NCBI RefSeq assembly: GCF_015350905.1
Contig: NZ_JADKRZ010000005.1
Span: forward strand, 248,001 to 312,000
Reading direction: 5' to 3'
Source: Curtobacterium sp. VKM Ac-2865
GTDB lineage: Bacteria > Actinomycetota > Actinomycetes > Actinomycetales > Microbacteriaceae
DNA: 64,000 nucleotides
The notes under the pieces are model-generated. The model ran no database searches and was not told the origin of the DNA. It saw only the letters and a list, made by a program, of their open reading frames with translations. Positions 62,365 through 64,000 of this stretch are shown piece after piece. The stretch's first letter is position 1. Each line of letters opens with the position of its first letter. A program made the position numbers and the translations under genes.

Positions 62365-63272
62365 TTCGTCAGTGCCGCCTGCACCGCGTCGATGTTCGCC
62401 TGCTGCCACGAGACGTAATCCTCCCCCTTCGGGAGCGTCTCCGTGACACCGACCACCGGCACGTCAGCGCGCTTGGCGGCCTTCTCGACCTGTTCGGTCT
62501 CCGGGCTGGAGGTCTGCTCGTTGTAGGCGAGGAGCTTCGCCGTGCCGCCGGAGAACAGCTTGATGGTGTCGTTGAGCGCGGCCGGCGGGACGTCGTCGCC
62601 CTCCTCGATCGCCTCGGAGAAGGCCTCCGGCGTGACGTTGTCGAGGCCCATCGCGTCGAACAGGTACCCGGGCACCGGCTCCGTGTAGGCCACCTCCTCC
62701 CCGTCGACGGTCTTCTTCACGGCGGCCGTCTGCGACTCGAGGTCCTGCAGCTTCGCGGTGAGCGCGTCGGCGTTCTTCGTGAAGGTGGCCTCGTCCGCGC
62801 TGTCGAGCTCGCCGAGGCGCTTCGTGACGTCCGCCACGAGCTTGACCATCGTCGGGTAGCTGTAGAACACGTGCTCGTTGAACTCCGCGTCGCCGCCAGC
62901 GTCGAGCCCCGAGAGCTTCACCACGTTGATCGTGTCGGCCGTCGTGTTCGACGACTTCGCCAGCGTGGTCATGAAGTCGTCGTACCCGCCGCCGTTCTCG
63001 ATGAGCAGGTCGGCCTTGGACACGGCGAGCTGCGTCTTCGCGCTCGACTCGAACGAGTGCGGGTCCTGGGACGGGTCGTTCAGGATGCTCGTGACCTGCA
63101 CGTGGTCACCGCCGATCGACTCGACGAGCGATCCGTACACGTTGGTGGACGCGACGACCCGGACGGTGCCGTCGCCGGACGCGTCCGAGGAGGCAGAGGA
63201 CGTCGCGCACCCGGTCAGGGCGAGCGCAGCGGCGCCGACGACGAGCGGCAGGGTGAGGAGGCGGGAGTGCAT
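62361..63272 (-). CDS. znuA: Zinc/manganese-binding lipoprotein
   Basis: A 303-residue metal-binding lipoprotein of the ZnuA/TroA family. The signal peptide ends in LALTGC (Cys 22). VVASTNVYGSLVESIGGDHVQVTSILNDPSQDPHSFESS carries the metal His (DPHSFE) and NEHVFYSYPTMVKLVADV a second ligand. The acidic His-rich loop of many ZnuA proteins is not present. It is the first gene of the operon, and a Zur-like box lies just upstream of its start. Confidence 0.9.
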   Translation of the reverse strand: MHSRLLTLPLVVGAAALALTGCATSSASSDASGDGTVRVVASTNVYGSLVESIGGDHVQVTSILNDPSQDPHSFESSAKTQLAVSKADLLIENGGGYDDFMTTLAKSSNTTADTINVVKLSGLDAGGDAEFNEHVFYSYPTMVKLVADVTKRLGELDSADEATFTKNADALTAKLQDLESQTAAVKKTVDGEEVAYTEPVPGYLFDAMGLDNVTPEAFSEAIEEGDDVPPAALNDTIKLFSGGTAKLLAYNEQTSSPETEQVEKAAKRADVPVVGVTETLPKGEDYVSWQQANIDAVQAALTK

Positions 63273-63293
63273 GGTGACGACGCTAGCGCTTCA

Positions 63294-63308
63294 TGAGAAC
63301 GATTGTCA
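63294..63308. promoter_or_regulatory. Zur-like box upstream of znuA
   Basis: TGAGAACGATTGTCA is a 15-bp pseudo-palindrome, TGA(G/C)AA(C/T)GATT(G/C)TCA, close to actinobacterial Zur boxes (TGAAAATGATTTTCA type). It ends 22 bp before the znuA ATG on the minus strand, over the expected promoter. Confidence 0.75.
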
Positions 63309-63334
63309 AAACCGGTATCAGCAAGGCGACCCAG

Positions 63335-63382
63335 GACGGACGGGAGGCTCGGTGCCAGCTGGCACCGAGCCTCCCGTCCGTC
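63335..63382. repeat. Perfect 48-bp palindrome (GACGGGAGGC family)
   Basis: Arms of 24 bp meet without loop at 63358/63359, with centre GGTGCCAGCTGGCACC and ends GACGGACGGGAGGCTC. It is the most regular member of the family with 23728-23773 and 54339-54383. It lies 18 bp beyond the EIIC stop on the minus strand and probably terminates it. Confidence 0.92.
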
Positions 63383-63399
63383 AGCGGGTCGCGTCGCGA

Positions 63400-64000
63400 C
63401 TACGCCTTGGTGAGGTCGTCCACCGAGGCCGAGGCGATCTCGTCCTCCGGCTCGCGGCCGGGGGTGCCGAGGTTCCACTTCTTGATCACGAAACTGAACA
63501 GGAAGTAGTAGACCGCCGCGTAGGCCAGGCCGATCGGGATGAGCCAGATCGCCCCCTGCGCCTTGCCGAAGTTCAACACGTAGTCGATCGCACCGGCCGA
63601 GAAGGAGAAGCCGTCGTGGATGCCGAGGGCGTTGACGAGGGCGAGCGAGGTCCCCGTCAGCACGGCGTGGATCACGTACAGCGGCCAGGCGACGAACATG
63701 AACGAGTACTCGAGCGGCTCGGTGATGCCGGTGACGAACGAGGTCAGCGCGGCCGAGAGCATGATGCCGCCGACGAGCTTGCGCTGCGAGGGGCGGGCGT
63801 TGCGCCAGATGGCCAGGGCGCCGGCGGGGAGCGCGAACATCATGATCGGGAAGAAGCCGGTCTGGAAGATGCCGGCCGACGGGTCACCCGCGAGGAAGCG
63901 CGCGATGTCACCGTGGTAGGTCACGCCGCCGGTGGTGAAGCTGCCGAGCTGGAACCACGGGAAGAAGTTGAGCAGCTGGTGCAGCCCGATCGGGATGAGC
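63400..64000 (-). CDS. PTS transporter subunit EIIC, C-terminal part
   Basis: The gene runs off the right edge; 199 codons are visible. The fragment has PTS EIIC helices: LIPIGLHQLLNFFPWFQLGS, FFPIMMFALPAGALAIW, GGIMLSAALTSFVTGITEPLEYSFMFVAWPLYVIHAVLTG, which includes the GITEPLEY signature with the active Glu. ALGIHDGFSFSAGAIDYVLNFG follows. It resembles GlcNAc/glucose-type EIIC. A short acidic tail ends at the TGA. No EIIB domain follows, so that subunit must be elsewhere or upstream. Confidence 0.85.
   Translation of the reverse strand, partial: LIPIGLHQLLNFFPWFQLGSFTTGGVTYHGDIARFLAGDPSAGIFQTGFFPIMMFALPAGALAIWRNARPSQRKLVGGIMLSAALTSFVTGITEPLEYSFMFVAWPLYVIHAVLTGTSLALVNALGIHDGFSFSAGAIDYVLNFGKAQGAIWLIPIGLAYAAVYYFLFSFVIKKWNLGTPGREPEDEIASASVDDLTKA

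Overview
The window is high-GC (roughly 70%) actinobacterial chromosome. The gene content points to a Microbacteriaceae member such as Curtobacterium: a C50-type carotenoid cluster (crtE-crtB-crtI-crtYe-crtYf-crtEb with divergent idi), DUF3151, DUF5997 and DUF6882 proteins, zinc-free forms of L28, L33 and S14, and GC-rich palindromic intergenic repeats. The genus is an inference; no rRNA or marker set is present. There is no phage, integrase, transposase, rRNA or CRISPR array.

Layout. 0-4.7 kb: end of a carbohydrate ABC transporter operon feeding a GH2 beta-galactosidase, followed by a small SdpI-like gene enclosed by a 44-bp duplication of the lacZ 3' end. 4.8-11.7 kb: housekeeping and hypothetical genes (DUF3151, ABC-F ATPase, SDR, a 44-residue hydrophobic peptide gene, YihY/BrkB protein, metallo-beta-lactamase fold hydrolase, Gfo/Idh/MocA oxidoreductase). 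12-17.9 kb: carotenoid operon on the minus strand with idi divergent across 21 bp. 18.1-23.6 kb: LacI regulator and a ChvE-GguA-GguB type monosaccharide ABC importer, with matching operators before both. 23.8-24.7 kb: a MntA/HepT-like toxin-antitoxin pair. 24.7-31.8 kb: dcd, double-GNAT acetyltransferase, DUF6882 protein, a CopD-CtaG fusion, two hypothetical genes, tRNA-Gly(CCC) and VanZ.

31.9-45.7 kb is an accessory metabolic stretch. It carries repeated regulator/enzyme modules (TetR with YhgE-like membrane protein; TetR with SDR; MarR with alpha/beta hydrolase and isochorismatase; TetR with SnoaL-like protein; AraC; TetR with FAD monooxygenase and sarcosine-oxidase-like enzyme), most with a visible palindromic operator between divergent genes. 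Glycerate kinase follows. 45.8-54 kb: zinc alcohol dehydrogenase behind a 24-bp minisatellite, a membrane-anchored hypothetical protein, the YcgR/YcgQ pair, an LLM flavin oxidoreductase, a PAP2 phosphatase and a DUF4383 protein. 54.4-59.1 kb: PIF1-like helicase, a second CopD-CtaG fusion, HU, and rpsN-rpmG-rpmB. 59.4-63.3 kb: alpha/beta hydrolase, a Fur-family (Zur-like) regulator and znuBCA behind a Zur-like box. The window ends inside a PTS EIIC gene.

Three dispersed non-coding repeat families link distant intergenic regions: a 46-bp element (3 copies), a 19-bp tandem unit (2 loci) and a CGGACGGGAGGC-type palindrome (3-4 copies). Two genes, lacZ and dcd, also have duplicated 3' ends downstream. 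I found no wholly new system. The most distinctive observations are the SdpI insert inside the lacZ duplication, the shared -10 region between idi and crtE, a HepT-like protein lacking the usual RNase motif, a FAD monooxygenase that reads through its own terminator, and the zinc-related neighbourhood.
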